Shown here in pieces: positions 32,396-41,639 of a stretch of DNA of 64,000 bases. The DNA lies in assembly GCA_937888595.1 (NCBI GenBank), contig CALARK010000012.1:248001-312000 (forward strand), written 5' to 3'. This stretch comes from an uncultured Sterolibacteriaceae bacterium (GTDB lineage: Bacteria; Pseudomonadota; Gammaproteobacteria; Burkholderiales; Rhodocyclaceae). The number at the start of each line of letters is the position of its first letter. The stretch's first letter is position 1. The translations under genes and the position numbers were made by a program. The notes beneath the pieces were generated by a model that saw only the letters and a list, made by a program, of their open reading frames with translations, searched no databases and had not been told where the DNA came from.

Positions 32396-35300
32396 TCACC
32401 TGTTTCTGCCCTCCCACATCTTCTGCAAGCGCTTTACCGAGACCGGGCTCGGCGTACGGAGTTCCTGCGCAAACAGCGCGACGCGCAGCTCCTCCAGCAA
32501 CCAGCGGAATTCCAGCAGGAAATCGTCGATCACGCCAGCCTTGCGCATGGCCAGCCACTCGCGCTCCCAGGGCTGGGCGAGCCCGCGCCAGTCGGCCAGC
32601 AGGCGTGCGTCGCGGGCGGCGTCGTTCTTCGCCTTGTCGAGGCGCAACGCGATCGCCTTCAAATAGCGCGGATAGTGTTGCAGCCGCTCGTAGGGCGTGG
32701 CGACGATGAAGCGCTTGGGCAAGAGTTCCGTCAATTGCGCCGCGATGTCGGCACAAGCCTGTGGAAACGCCTTCTGCGCGGCGGCGAGCTTCTTCTGCAA
32801 CCCTGCCTGCTCGGCGAGGATCGTTCCCACCAGTCGGATGATTTCCTGGGCGACCAGCAGGATGCGGCCCTTGGCGGCATCGCGGCGCTCGGTGAAACCC
32901 GCCTCGTTCGTCGGCAGCGGCGCCATCAGGCAGGTGCGCTCCAGCGTGGCGGCAACGAGCTGCTCCTTGAGTTCCTTTTCGGTGCCCTCATTTCGCCCCA
33001 TGGCCATGTACTGCAGCGCCATCGCACGCAGTTCGGGCAGTTTCTCGATGGCCTGCACCTGCGCCTTGAGTTGCAGCGCGAACAGCCGCGCCAGGCCCTT
33101 GCGGTGTTCGGCCACCGCCTTGTCCTCGGTGTCGAAGGCGGAGAGGGAAACGCCGTCGCCCCCATCCACGAGGGCCGGGAAGCCGATCACCTGCCGGCCG
33201 GTGACTTCTATTTCGAGCAGTTCCGGCAACGCGCCGAAAGTCCAACTCGTCGCCTTGTCCACCGCCGTCTCGCCAGCGCCGACTTTCACCTCGGCCGCGG
33301 TAAACGCCTGGGTCACGCGGTCGCCATGCTGCGCGCGCAGCTCGGCGAGGTTGCTCGAGAAGCCGAGCGTGCCGCCATGCTCATCGAGCAGGCGGAAGTT
33401 CATGAACAGGTGCGGCCGCAACTCGCCGGGACGCAACGCGTCGAGGGGCAGCTTGAGGGCGATCTTTTCCTCGATGGCGCGGGTCAGCGCCTTCGCCAGC
33501 GGTTCGTCCGTGTCGTTGTCCGCATCGCAGAACGCTTCGGCGAAGGCGTCGAGGGGCTGGCAGCGGTGGCGGTATTTCTGCGGCAGGGTCTTGAGCAGCG
33601 CGACGACCTTCTCCTTGAGCAGGCCCGGCACCAGCCATTCGAGGCGCGTCTGCGGTACCTGGTTGAGCGCGGTGAGCGGCAGGGCGAGCGTCACACCATC
33701 GTCCGCCGCGCCGGGATCGTGCTTGTAGGCGAGCTTGAACTTCTGGCCGCGATGTTCGAGATGGGGCGGGAAGGCATCGGTGGTGATGCCCGCCGCCTCG
33801 TGGCGCATCAACTGGTCCTTGTCGAGGAACAGGAGCTTCGGGTTTTCCTGCTCCGCCTCGCGGCGCCACTTGTCGAAGGCGACCAGCGTCGTGATCCCCT
33901 CGGGGACGATGGCGTCGAAGAAGGCATAGACCAGCGCGTCGTCGACAAGCACATCGGGCCGGCGCGACTTGTGTTCAAGGCGCTCGATCTCGGTTTTCAG
34001 TTTTTGATAGTGCTGGAGAAAGCGCCACTTCTTGAGCCAGTCCTCGCCGACCTCGCCGTCGACCAGCGCGCCGCGGATGAACAGCTCGCACGCCAGCTTC
34101 GGGTCCATTGGGCCGTAGTTCACGCGCCGCTTGGCGTGCAGCGTCAGGCCATGCAGCGTCACCCGCTCCCAGGCGACAACTTGGCCCGCGCCCTTCTCCC
34201 AGTGCGGCTCGTAGACATGGCGGCGAATCAGGTGCGCGCCGACCTGCTCCAGCCACTCGGGCTCGATCCTGGCGATGCAGCGCGCGAACAGGCGCGAGGT
34301 CTCGACGAGTTCGGCGGCGACGATCCAGCGGCCGGCCTTCTTCACGAGCGCGGAGCCCGGATGGATGAAATACTTGATGCCGCGTGCACCGAAGTAGTTT
34401 TTATCCTCCTCGTTGATCAGCCCGATGTGGCCGAGCAGGCCGGTCAGCAGCGCCTTGTGGATCGCGTCGTAATTGGCGGGCAGCTGGTTTTCCTTCCAGC
34501 CGTGCTCGTGGCACAAGGTCATCAGTTGCCCGTGCACGTCGCGCCATTCGCGCAGCCGCAGCCAGTTGATGAAATGCATCTTGCACCACTGGCGCTGTTT
34601 GTTGGATGTCTCGTGCTTCCACACCGCATCGGCGGCGGCCCACAGCTTCAGGTAGGTCAGGAATTCGGATTTCTCGTCCTTCCACTGCGCATGCGCCTGA
34701 TCAGCTGCCGCGGCCCGTTCCTGCGGCCGTTCGCGCGGGTCTTGCGTGCCCAGCGCGGCGGCGATGATCAGCATTTCCTTGAGGCAACCGTGTTCGCGAG
34801 CCGCGAGGATCATGCGGCCGATCTTCGGATCCAGCGGCAGCTTCGCCAGCTCGCGACCGACGGGCGTGAGTTCCTTGCTCGTCTCGTCGATGGCGCCGAG
34901 TTCCGCCAGCAGCGTGTAGCCGTCGGCAATCATGCGCGGAGCCGGGCGTTCGAGGAAGGGGAAGTCCTCGACATCACCCAGGTGCAGCGACTTCATGCGC
35001 AGGATCACGCCGGCCAGCGAGGAGCGCAGGATCTCGGGATCGGTGTAGGGCGCGCGCTTGTTGAAGTCCTCCTCCGCATAGAGGCGGAAGCACACGCCCG
35101 AGGACACGCGGCCGCAACGGCCGGCACGCTGGTTGGCCGCCGCACGCGAGATGGCTTCCACCTGCAATTGCTCGACCTTGTTACGGTGCGAGTAGCGCTT
35201 GACGCGGGCGAGGCCCGTGTCGATGACATAGCGGATGCCCGGCACCGTCAGCGAGGTCTCGGCGACGTTGGTCGCCAGCACCACGCGGCGGCCCTGGTGC

Positions 35301-36136
35301 GGCGCGAACACGCGGCTCTGCTCCTGCGCGGTCTGGCGCGCGAACAGCGGCAGCACTTCCAATCCTGGCGGGTGGTGCTTGCGCAGCGCCTCGGCGGCCT
35401 CGCGGATTTCCCGCTCGCCGGGCAGGAAGACCAGCACGTCGCCGGGGCCGGTGCGGTGCGCCTCATCGACCGCATCGACGATGGCATCGTTCAGATCAAC
35501 ATCCTTGCGCTCGTCGAAGGGGCGATAGCGCGTTTCGATCGGATACAAACGACCCGAGACCTCGATGATCGGCGCCCCATCGAAGTGCTTGCTGAAACGC
35601 TCTGCATCCAAGGTGGCGGAAGTCACGATCAGCTTCAAATCCCGCCGTCGCGCCAGCACAGACTTTAGATAACCGAGCAGAAAGTCGATGTTGAGCGAGC
35701 GTTCGTGCGCCTCGTCGATAAGAATGGTGTCGTACTGGCGCAAGAGCGGATCGGTCTGCGTCTCCGCCAGCAGGATGCCGTCGGTCATCAGCTTGATGTA
35801 GCTTTCCGACGAGGTCTTGTCGGTAAAGCGAATTTTGTAGCCGACGTAACGTCCCAGCTCCGACTTCAGCTCCTGCGCGATGCGGCTCGCCGTGGCGCGC
35901 GCGGCGATGCGGCGCGGCTGGGTGTGGCCGATCAGCCCTTTGAGCCCCCGGCCCAGCTCCAGGCAGATCTTCGGCAACTGCGTCGTCTTGCCCGAGCCGG
36001 TCTCGCCGCAGATCACGACGACCTGATGCTTGTCGATGGCCGCCGCGATCTCGGCGCGACGCGCATTGACGGGCAGCGCCTCGTCGTAGGCGATGGCCGG
36101 CCGCGCGGCACGACGGAGCTCGGGATCGAATCGCAT
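32396..36136 (-). CDS. hrpA: ATP-dependent RNA helicase HrpA
   Basis: DEAH-box RNA helicase. 1246 aa from the ATG at 36134-36136 (25 extra codons upstream ignored), close to the family size of about 1300. Motif I GETGSGKTTQ (44-53), motif II IDEAHERSLN, motif III SATLD, motif V TNVAETSLTVPG and motif VI QRAGRCGR are present; C-terminal HA2, OB and DUF3418-type regions follow. In E. coli HrpA helps rescue stalled ribosomes. A repeat copy encodes KVGAGETA in the C-terminal third. It lies 1 bp after rluA. Confidence 0.95.
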   Translation of the reverse strand: MRFDPELRRAARPAIAYDEALPVNARRAEIAAAIDKHQVVVICGETGSGKTTQLPKICLELGRGLKGLIGHTQPRRIAARATASRIAQELKSELGRYVGYKIRFTDKTSSESYIKLMTDGILLAETQTDPLLRQYDTILIDEAHERSLNIDFLLGYLKSVLARRRDLKLIVTSATLDAERFSKHFDGAPIIEVSGRLYPIETRYRPFDERKDVDLNDAIVDAVDEAHRTGPGDVLVFLPGEREIREAAEALRKHHPPGLEVLPLFARQTAQEQSRVFAPHQGRRVVLATNVAETSLTVPGIRYVIDTGLARVKRYSHRNKVEQLQVEAISRAAANQRAGRCGRVSSGVCFRLYAEEDFNKRAPYTDPEILRSSLAGVILRMKSLHLGDVEDFPFLERPAPRMIADGYTLLAELGAIDETSKELTPVGRELAKLPLDPKIGRMILAAREHGCLKEMLIIAAALGTQDPRERPQERAAAADQAHAQWKDEKSEFLTYLKLWAAADAVWKHETSNKQRQWCKMHFINWLRLREWRDVHGQLMTLCHEHGWKENQLPANYDAIHKALLTGLLGHIGLINEEDKNYFGARGIKYFIHPGSALVKKAGRWIVAAELVETSRLFARCIARIEPEWLEQVGAHLIRRHVYEPHWEKGAGQVVAWERVTLHGLTLHAKRRVNYGPMDPKLACELFIRGALVDGEVGEDWLKKWRFLQHYQKLKTEIERLEHKSRRPDVLVDDALVYAFFDAIVPEGITTLVAFDKWRREAEQENPKLLFLDKDQLMRHEAAGITTDAFPPHLEHRGQKFKLAYKHDPGAADDGVTLALPLTALNQVPQTRLEWLVPGLLKEKVVALLKTLPQKYRHRCQPLDAFAEAFCDADNDTDEPLAKALTRAIEEKIALKLPLDALRPGELRPHLFMNFRLLDEHGGTLGFSSNLAELRAQHGDRVTQAFTAAEVKVGAGETAVDKATSWTFGALPELLEIEVTGRQVIGFPALVDGGDGVSLSAFDTEDKAVAEHRKGLARLFALQLKAQVQAIEKLPELRAMALQYMAMGRNEGTEKELKEQLVAATLERTCLMAPLPTNEAGFTERRDAAKGRILLVAQEIIRLVGTILAEQAGLQKKLAAAQKAFPQACADIAAQLTELLPKRFIVATPYERLQHYPRYLKAIALRLDKAKNDAARDARLLADWRGLAQPWEREWLAMRKAGVIDDFLLEFRWLLEELRVALFAQELRTPSPVSVKRLQKMWEGRNR
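33265..33286 (+). repeat. Dispersed repeat copy 9 (inside hrpA)
   Basis: Core GTCTCGCCAGCGCCGAC (1 mismatch) plus three T. On the gene strand encodes KVGAGETA in frame in the C-terminal region. Confidence 0.8.
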
Positions 36137-36137
36137 G

Positions 36138-36749
36138 TCAGAACGGCGGCGGGCTGAAGAATTCGACAGGCTGGCCGTCGGCCGGATGAAACAGCGAAAG
36201 CGCCATCGCATGCAGACACATGCGCTCCGCCGGCTGGCCGTACAGCGGATCGCCGACGATGGGATGACCGAGCGAAGCCATATGTACGCGCAGCTGATGC
36301 GAGCGGCCGGTCACCGGCGCCAGCTCGACGCGCGAGGTGTCGCTCGCCGCGTCGTAGCCGGCCGCGCGCCAGCGCGTGCGGCTCGGCTTGCCGTGTTCAT
36401 GGTCGACCTTGCTGCGCGGCCGGTTCTCCCAATCGACGACGAGCGGCAGGTCGATCTCGCCCTCGCCTTCGAGCCGGCCCATGACACGGGCAAAGTAACG
36501 CTTCCCCACCCGGCGCTCCTCGAACGAGCGGTTCAGGCGGCGCTGCGCCTCGGCCGTGCGCGCGAAGCAGAGGATTCCCGAGGTGTCCATGTCGAGCCGA
36601 TGCACGATCAGCGCGTCGGGATAATGCCGCTGTATCCGGGCACTGAGACAGTCCTGTTTGTCCTCGCCGCGACCGGGGACGGAAAGCAAGCCCGCCGGTT
36701 TCTCGGCGACGATCAATGCGTCATCCACGTGCAGAAAGATCGGTTCCAT
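36138..36749 (-). CDS. rluA: RluA-family pseudouridine synthase
   Basis: 203 aa from the ATG at 36747-36749. The catalytic motif is HRLDMDTSGILCFART (Asp in HRLD); C-terminal elements RSHQLRVHMASLGHPIVGDPLYG and LHAMALSLFHP match RluA, which modifies 23S rRNA U746 and tRNA U32. It is short and lacks an S4 domain, as in RluA. A dispersed repeat fills the gap between the crcB stop and this start codon, so the ribosome-binding region is made of repeat sequence. Confidence 0.9.
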   Translation of the reverse strand: MEPIFLHVDDALIVAEKPAGLLSVPGRGEDKQDCLSARIQRHYPDALIVHRLDMDTSGILCFARTAEAQRRLNRSFEERRVGKRYFARVMGRLEGEGEIDLPLVVDWENRPRSKVDHEHGKPSRTRWRAAGYDAASDTSRVELAPVTGRSHQLRVHMASLGHPIVGDPLYGQPAERMCLHAMALSLFHPADGQPVEFFSPPPF

Positions 36750-36750
36750 G

Positions 36751-36778
36751 AAAGTCGGCGCCGGCGGGACGGCGCTTA
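36751..36778 (-). repeat. Dispersed repeat copy 10 (between crcB and rluA)
   Basis: Three A then GTCGGCGCCGGCGGGAC (1 mismatch), extended by GGCGCTTA. The final TTA is the complement of the crcB stop codon TAA, and the A-run lies 1 base from the rluA ATG; the element exactly bridges the two genes. Confidence 0.85.
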
Positions 36779-37159
36779 CTGCGCCAGCTTGTGGATGGTG
36801 AGGATGCCCAGCCCGGTCATCGCCAGCGAGCCGAACAGGTGCAGGCTCGCCGCGCCCGCAGCCCAGCCGTAGCGCGCGTTCTGGATCAGATGCACGACCT
36901 CGGCGGAAAAGGTCGAGAAGGTCGTCAGCGCGCCGAGGAAGCCGGTGACGAACAGCAGGCGCAACTCGGGCGGCAGCTCGACGTTGATGTGGAACACCGC
37001 CACCGCCGCGCCGACGAGATAGCCGCCGAGCAGGTTCGCCGCCAGCGTGCCGAGCGGCACGGTGGCGAAGACCGGATTGAGCCAGAGACCGAGGCCGTAG
37101 CGCAGCCAGGCGCCGAGCATGGCGCCGACGCCGATGGCGAGAAAGGCGGCGAAGTTCAT
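36776..37159 (-). CDS. crcB: Fluoride ion channel CrcB/FluC
   Basis: 127 aa, four membrane helices, the size of the dual-topology Fluc subunit that exports fluoride. Signature GAMLGAWLRYGLGLWLNPVF, GTLAANLLGGYLVG and the conserved GFLGALTTFSTFS, including the TFSTFS phenylalanine motif. Start ATG 37157-37159; the longer frame is antisense to glnS. Divergent from glnS with a 60-bp gap. No fluoride riboswitch was recognised in that gap. Confidence 0.94.
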   Translation of the reverse strand: MNFAAFLAIGVGAMLGAWLRYGLGLWLNPVFATVPLGTLAANLLGGYLVGAAVAVFHINVELPPELRLLFVTGFLGALTTFSTFSAEVVHLIQNARYGWAAGAASLHLFGSLAMTGLGILTIHKLAQ

Positions 37160-37219
37160 GGGGCCGCATTCTACGTCGCGACGGTAGAATTGCCGCTTTG
37201 CATCAATGACCTGCCGATC

Positions 37220-38896
37220 ATGGCCGCCGCAGAAAAACCTGTCGTCTCGAATTTCATCCGCAACCTCATCGACGCCGACCTCGCCGCCGGGAAGCACGCG
37301 AGCATCCGCACGCGCTTCCCGCCGGAACCGAACGGCTACCTGCACTTCGGCCACGCCAAGTCGATCTGCCTCAACTTCGGCCTCGCGAAGGACTACGGCG
37401 GCGCCTGCCACCTGCGCTTCGACGACACCAACCCGGAGAAGGAAGAGCAGGAATACGTCGACTCGATCATCGACGCCGTGCATTGGCTCGGCTGGGACTG
37501 GGGCAAGAACCTTTTCTATGCCTCGAACTACTTCCAGACGATGGTCGACTGCGCCGAGGCACTCATCAATGCCGGCCTCGCCTATGTCGACTCGCAGACT
37601 GCCGAGGAGATGCGCGCCAGTCGCGGCACATTGACCGAGCCGGGCAAAGACTCACCGTATCGCAGCCGCACGCCCGCCGAGAACCTCGATCTGTTCTGCC
37701 GCATGAAGGCCGGGGAGTTTCCCGACGGCGCCCATGTGCTACGGGCGAAGATCGACATGGCCGCGCCCAATCTCAACCTGCGCGACCCGGCGATCTACCG
37801 CATCCGCCACGCCGAGCACCACAACACCGGCAACACCTGGTGCGTCTATCCGATGTATACCTTCGCGCATCCGATCGAGGACGCCATCGAGCGCATCACC
37901 CATTCGATCTGCACGCTGGAATTCGAGGATCAGCGGCCCTTCTACGACTGGCTGCTCGACACGCTGGCGAATCTCGGCTGCATCGAGCGCCCGGTGCCGC
38001 GGCAGATCGAGTTCGCGCGCCTCAACCTCACCTATGTCGTGCTGTCGAAACGCAAGCTGATCCAGCTCGTCGAGGAAAAGTACGTCAACGGCTGGGACGA
38101 CCCGCGTCTGCCGACATTGGTCGGCGCACGCCGGCGCGGCTATACGCCCGAGGGCTTCCGCAAGTTCGCCGAGATGATCGGCGTCACCAAGTCCGACTCG
38201 CTGATCGACTACAGCGTGTTCGAGGAGTGCCAGCGCGACGTGCTCAACGAAACCGCCCTGCGCCGCATCGCCGTGCTCGACCCGCTCAAGCTCGTCATCG
38301 ACAACTACCCCGAGGGTGCAGAAGAGGAATGCTTCGCACCGAACCACCCGCAGCAGCCGGAACTCGGCAAGCGTGCCGTGCCGTTCTCGAAGGAACTCTG
38401 GATCGAGCGCGAGGACTTCACCGAAATGCCGCCGAAGGGCTATTTCCGCCTCTTCCCCGGCAACAAGGTGCGGCTGCGCTACGGCTTCGTCATCGAATGC
38501 ACCGGCTGCGACAAGGATGCCGCAGGCAACGTCACCGCCGTGCATTGCAACTACTTCGCCGACTCCAAGTCCGGCACGCCGGGCGCCGACAACTACAAGG
38601 TCAAGGGCAACATCCACTGGGTCTCGGCGCGGCACGCCTATGCCGCCGACGTGCGCCTCTACGACCGCCTGTTCAAGGTCCCCGACCCCGGCGCCGAGCA
38701 TGATTTCCTCGAAGACATCAACCCGGATTCGGTGAAGACGATCACCGCCCAGCTCGAACCCGCGCTCAAGGACGCCGCGCCGGAAGAACGCTTCCAGTTC
38801 GAGCGCCACGGCTATTTTGTTGCCGACCGTGTCGAATCCCGCCCCGGTGCGCCTGTCTTCAACCGCACCGTGACGCTCAAGGACACCTGGAGGTAG
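37220..38896 (+). CDS. glnS: Glutaminyl-tRNA synthetase
   Basis: 558 aa, full length. Class I synthetase: HIGH-type motif NGYLHFGHAKSI (HFGH at 42-45) and KMSKS-type motif VLSKRKLIQLVE. Also diagnostic are TRFPPEPNGYL, LRFDDTNPEKEEQEYVDSI and the C-terminal anticodon-binding barrels. First gene of a plus-strand run that continues through a Cys-rich small protein, a KTSC protein, ppk2, an HD-GYP protein and a lipoyl protein. The start ATG was chosen because the upstream extension overlaps divergent crcB. Confidence 0.97.
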   Translation: MAAAEKPVVSNFIRNLIDADLAAGKHASIRTRFPPEPNGYLHFGHAKSICLNFGLAKDYGGACHLRFDDTNPEKEEQEYVDSIIDAVHWLGWDWGKNLFYASNYFQTMVDCAEALINAGLAYVDSQTAEEMRASRGTLTEPGKDSPYRSRTPAENLDLFCRMKAGEFPDGAHVLRAKIDMAAPNLNLRDPAIYRIRHAEHHNTGNTWCVYPMYTFAHPIEDAIERITHSICTLEFEDQRPFYDWLLDTLANLGCIERPVPRQIEFARLNLTYVVLSKRKLIQLVEEKYVNGWDDPRLPTLVGARRRGYTPEGFRKFAEMIGVTKSDSLIDYSVFEECQRDVLNETALRRIAVLDPLKLVIDNYPEGAEEECFAPNHPQQPELGKRAVPFSKELWIEREDFTEMPPKGYFRLFPGNKVRLRYGFVIECTGCDKDAAGNVTAVHCNYFADSKSGTPGADNYKVKGNIHWVSARHAYAADVRLYDRLFKVPDPGAEHDFLEDINPDSVKTITAQLEPALKDAAPEERFQFERHGYFVADRVESRPGAPVFNRTVTLKDTWR

Positions 38897-38899
38897 CTG

Positions 38900-39103
38900 A
38901 TGGCCGGAGGGTGGGGGTGCCCACACGAGGTGAACGATATCTGCACCCGGATCAACGATCTGCCCTGCGATCCGGGCATGAAGGGCTGCGTCCTGGCCGG
39001 CCGCTTCGTCTTCGCCAACGACGACAAGAACGCCCGCCTGAAAGAGAAGCAGGGACGCGAGCAGTCGGCGAACGATGGCCAGGAATCGGCGCGACACCCG
39101 TGA
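38900..39103 (+). CDS. Small cysteine-rich conserved protein
   Basis: 67 aa, not assigned to a named family. Starts 3 bp after glnS with GGAGG in the RBS position. Four cysteines are arranged as C-PHEVNDI-C-...-C-DPGMKG-C in the first 31 residues, followed by VLAGRFVFAND and a charged, probably disordered tail. The cysteine spacing could bind zinc or an Fe-S cluster. The stop overlaps the next start (TGATG), so it is coupled to the KTSC gene. Confidence 0.65.
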   Translation: MAGGWGCPHEVNDICTRINDLPCDPGMKGCVLAGRFVFANDDKNARLKEKQGREQSANDGQESARHP

Positions 39104-39408
39104 TGGAAATGAAGCGCATCAGCTCCGGCCGCCTGCGCGGCATCGGCTACGACGACAAGGCCCGCTGCCTGCGCGTCGAGTTCGACAGTGGTGAGTTGCT
39201 CGAATACGACGGCATCACGCGCGAAATGTGGGTCCGCCTGTCGTCCTCCACCGCGCCGTGGAGCTACTATTGCGACAACATCCGCGACGAACTGACGCCG
39301 CGCCATCTGGCGACAATAGGGGCAGCAGGTGCCGGCCGCCGTCCCGCCGGCGCCGACTTTTCCGCGACGCCACCCAAGAAGAACCCGCTCGACGACCTGT
39401 TCAAGTAG
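39103..39408 (+). CDS. KTSC-domain protein
   Basis: 101 aa. SSGRLRGIGYDDKARCLRVE, then FDSGELLEYDGI and a WVRLSSS helix match the small KTSC domain, found alone or at the C-terminus of some lysyl-tRNA synthetases. Coupled to the upstream Cys-rich gene. The tail carries RPAGADF, encoded by a repeat copy, followed by a PLDDLFK end that is commonly seen in small acidic-tailed proteins. Function unknown; ATG 39109 is an alternative start. Confidence 0.72.
   Translation: MEMKRISSGRLRGIGYDDKARCLRVEFDSGELLEYDGITREMWVRLSSSTAPWSYYCDNIRDELTPRHLATIGAAGAGRRPAGADFSATPPKKNPLDDLFK
39339..39361 (+). repeat. Dispersed repeat copy 11 (inside the KTSC gene)
   Basis: Core GTCCCGCCGGCGCCGAC (1 mismatch) plus four T. 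Read as RPAGADF in the tail of the protein, a different frame from copies 1-9. Confidence 0.85.
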
Positions 39409-39417
39409 AGGAAGTTC

Positions 39418-40533
39418 ATGGCCACTCCGACACCGACACGCAAGAAGGCACCGACTCCCCGCAAGGCCGCCCCCCGGCGATCCACCAGACCGCGTCCCGC
39501 CAGTGCCGGCGACATCGGCCCGACCGGCTCGCCGCTGCAGATCGAAGCCAACGTCGTGGTCCAGGCGGTCGATGCCGCCCAGGGGGCGACGCTGGCGGCG
39601 ATGCGCGACCTGCTCTCGGGGACCGCGCCGGAGGAGGCACGCGGCCTGCTGCGCGGCCTGATCAAGGAACAGCAGCTGGCGCTCGACCAGACCGGCATCC
39701 ATCCCGACCAGGAACTCGCGCCCGGCTGGCGCGAGGGCGGCTACCCCTACAAGAACCTGATGACCCGCCGCAACTACGAGCGGCACAAGTACCGCCTGCA
39801 GGTCGAGTTGCTCAAGCTGCAGGCCTGGGTCAAGGAAACCGGCCAGAAGGTGGTGATCCTCTTCGAGGGCCGCGACGCGGCCGGCAAGGGCGGCACGATC
39901 AAGCGCTTCATGGAACACCTGAATCCGCGGGGCGCCCGCGTCGTCGCGCTGGAGAAACCGTCGGAGACCGAACGCGGCCAGTGGTATTTCCAGCGCTACG
40001 TCCAGCATCTGCCGACCGCCGGCGAGATCGTCCTGTTCGACCGCTCCTGGTACAACCGTGCCGGCGTCGAGCGCGTCATGGGCTTCTGCACCGATGCCGA
40101 GTATTCCGAGTTCATGCGCCAGGCGCCCGAGTTCGAGCGCATGATGGTCAGGAACGGCATCCACCTGGTGAAATTCTGGTTCTCGGTGTCGCGCGAGGAG
40201 CAGCGGCGCCGCTTCAAGGAGCGCCGCGTGCATCCGCTCAAGCAGTGGAAGCTCTCGCCCATCGACCTCGCCTCGCTGGACCGGTGGGATGACTACACCA
40301 AGGCCAAGGAGGCGATGTTCTTCTACACCGACACCGCCGACGCGCCCTGGACGGTGATCAAGTCGAACTGCAAGAAGCGCGCGCGCCTCAACGCGATGCG
40401 CTACATCCTGCATCGCCTGCCCTACACCAACAAGGACCCCGACCGCATCGGCGCGCTCGACCCGCTCATCGTCGGCCGCGCCAACGTGGTCTACGAGCAG
40501 GGCGAGCACCAGCTCAACGTCCCGATCCTCTGA
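39418..40533 (+). CDS. ppk2: Polyphosphate kinase 2 (PPK2)
   Basis: Transfers phosphate between polyphosphate and nucleotides. 371 aa: a basic, Pro-rich N-terminal 35 residues, then one PPK2 domain with Walker A VILFEGRDAAGKGG, the lid arginines in RRFKERRVHPLKQWKLSP, and Walker B EIVLFDRSWYNRAGVERVMG. A single complete domain indicates a class I-type enzyme, usually favouring nucleoside diphosphates. Two bases separate it from the HD-GYP gene, so they are co-translated. A degraded repeat-like stretch (39494-39513, RPASAG) lies in the N-terminal tail. Confidence 0.93.
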   Translation: MATPTPTRKKAPTPRKAAPRRSTRPRPASAGDIGPTGSPLQIEANVVVQAVDAAQGATLAAMRDLLSGTAPEEARGLLRGLIKEQQLALDQTGIHPDQELAPGWREGGYPYKNLMTRRNYERHKYRLQVELLKLQAWVKETGQKVVILFEGRDAAGKGGTIKRFMEHLNPRGARVVALEKPSETERGQWYFQRYVQHLPTAGEIVLFDRSWYNRAGVERVMGFCTDAEYSEFMRQAPEFERMMVRNGIHLVKFWFSVSREEQRRRFKERRVHPLKQWKLSPIDLASLDRWDDYTKAKEAMFFYTDTADAPWTVIKSNCKKRARLNAMRYILHRLPYTNKDPDRIGALDPLIVGRANVVYEQGEHQLNVPIL

Positions 40534-40535
40534 CA

Positions 40536-41639
40536 ATGGCCGACCTGATCACCCTGCTGCAGCCGCGCGTCGCCGACCGCGAAGCCCTGCAGGAATTCAC
40601 CGAGGCCCTCGAAGACCAGGTACCGGGCATCGAACGCGACATCGCCGCCCTGCGCAAGGCACCGGACGACGCCGGCCTGATCGCGCGCCTGTTCCGCGCC
40701 CTGCACACCATCAAGGGCGACGCGGCCCTCTGCAAGGTCGATGTCGGCGTGGCGATCTGCCATCCGATCGAAAGCCTGCTGGCCCGCTGCCGCAACGGCG
40801 AGCTGCCGTTCACCGGCCTGCTGGCGGAAGTCGTCCTGCTCGCGCTGGACCGGCTGGAACTGGTCGTCGAGGCGCTGGGCACCGGCCGAGACGTCGCCCA
40901 TCTCAAGCTCCCGCAACTGGTCGGCGGCATGGAGGGCATGGCCGATGCGGCCGGGGCGGATATCGGTGCGCGCGCCGCGGCGACCATCGAGGCGGTCACC
41001 GGCTTTCGTCCGGTCCAGGGCAGCGCTGAAATCCGCTCCGGCACCGCCCCCGTGCCGCCCAAAGCCGATCTCGCCGCCGACCTGTGGTTCTTTTCCTCCC
41101 TGGCCCTGCAGCTCGAAACCCGTTCGCCGCTTTTCGCCGGCCGCACCGGCCGCCTCCTGCGCCTCGCCGAGGAGACCAACGCCGCGGCGGGCCATCCGGT
41201 GGATGCCACGCAACTCGCCGCCGCCGTCTATATGCACGATGTCGGCATGATGTTCGCACCCGAGGCAGCCTGGCTCAAGGTCGGTCGCCTGACGGAATCC
41301 GAGCGCGAACTGCTGCAGGAACATCCCGGCCAGGCCGCCGGACTGCTCCAGCGCATGCCGGGCTGGGAAGAGGCCGCGCGGATCGTCCGGCAACATCACG
41401 AAATGCCGGACGGCCGGGGTTACCCCGAAGGGCTGAAGGGCGACGCGATCTGTCCCGGCGCCAAGATCCTCGCCATCGCCGACGCCTTCGAGGCCGTCAC
41501 CCTCAAGCACAGCCATCGCGGCCAGACGCGCTCGCTGATCCGCGCCATCGCCGAAATCAACGCCTGCGACAACCAGTTCGCCACCGAATGGATCGGGCCG
41601 TTCAACACGGTGATCCGCAAGATGGTCGAGACCGGATGA
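40536..41639 (+). CDS. Hpt plus HD-GYP-type phosphohydrolase signalling protein
   Basis: 367 aa. N-terminal Hpt domain with phospho-accepting His in FRALHTIKGDAALCKV. From about 170 an HD domain with VYMHDVGMMFAPE (HD pair) and the GYP-type motif RQHHEMPDGRGYPEGLKGD, then ILAIADAFEAVT. Family members hydrolyse cyclic di-GMP. Combining Hpt and HD-GYP in one protein suggests that phosphorelay input controls turnover of the messenger; activity is inferred. The stop overlaps the lipoyl gene start (ATGA). Confidence 0.85.
   Translation: MADLITLLQPRVADREALQEFTEALEDQVPGIERDIAALRKAPDDAGLIARLFRALHTIKGDAALCKVDVGVAICHPIESLLARCRNGELPFTGLLAEVVLLALDRLELVVEALGTGRDVAHLKLPQLVGGMEGMADAAGADIGARAAATIEAVTGFRPVQGSAEIRSGTAPVPPKADLAADLWFFSSLALQLETRSPLFAGRTGRLLRLAEETNAAAGHPVDATQLAAAVYMHDVGMMFAPEAAWLKVGRLTESERELLQEHPGQAAGLLQRMPGWEEAARIVRQHHEMPDGRGYPEGLKGDAICPGAKILAIADAFEAVTLKHSHRGQTRSLIRAIAEINACDNQFATEWIGPFNTVIRKMVETG

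Noticed and set aside
32318..35668. Plus-strand open frame of about 1116 codons
   Set aside because: Antisense to hrpA; composition is Arg/Gln/His-rich shadow sequence without motifs.
37160..37219. Fluoride riboswitch upstream of crcB
   Set aside because: Only 60 bp separate crcB and glnS and no pseudoknot-type conserved bases were seen.
39494..39513. Possible degraded 19th repeat copy in the ppk2 N-terminal tail
   Set aside because: GTCCCGCCAGTGCC matches, but an extra base follows and there is no T-run; noted but not counted.
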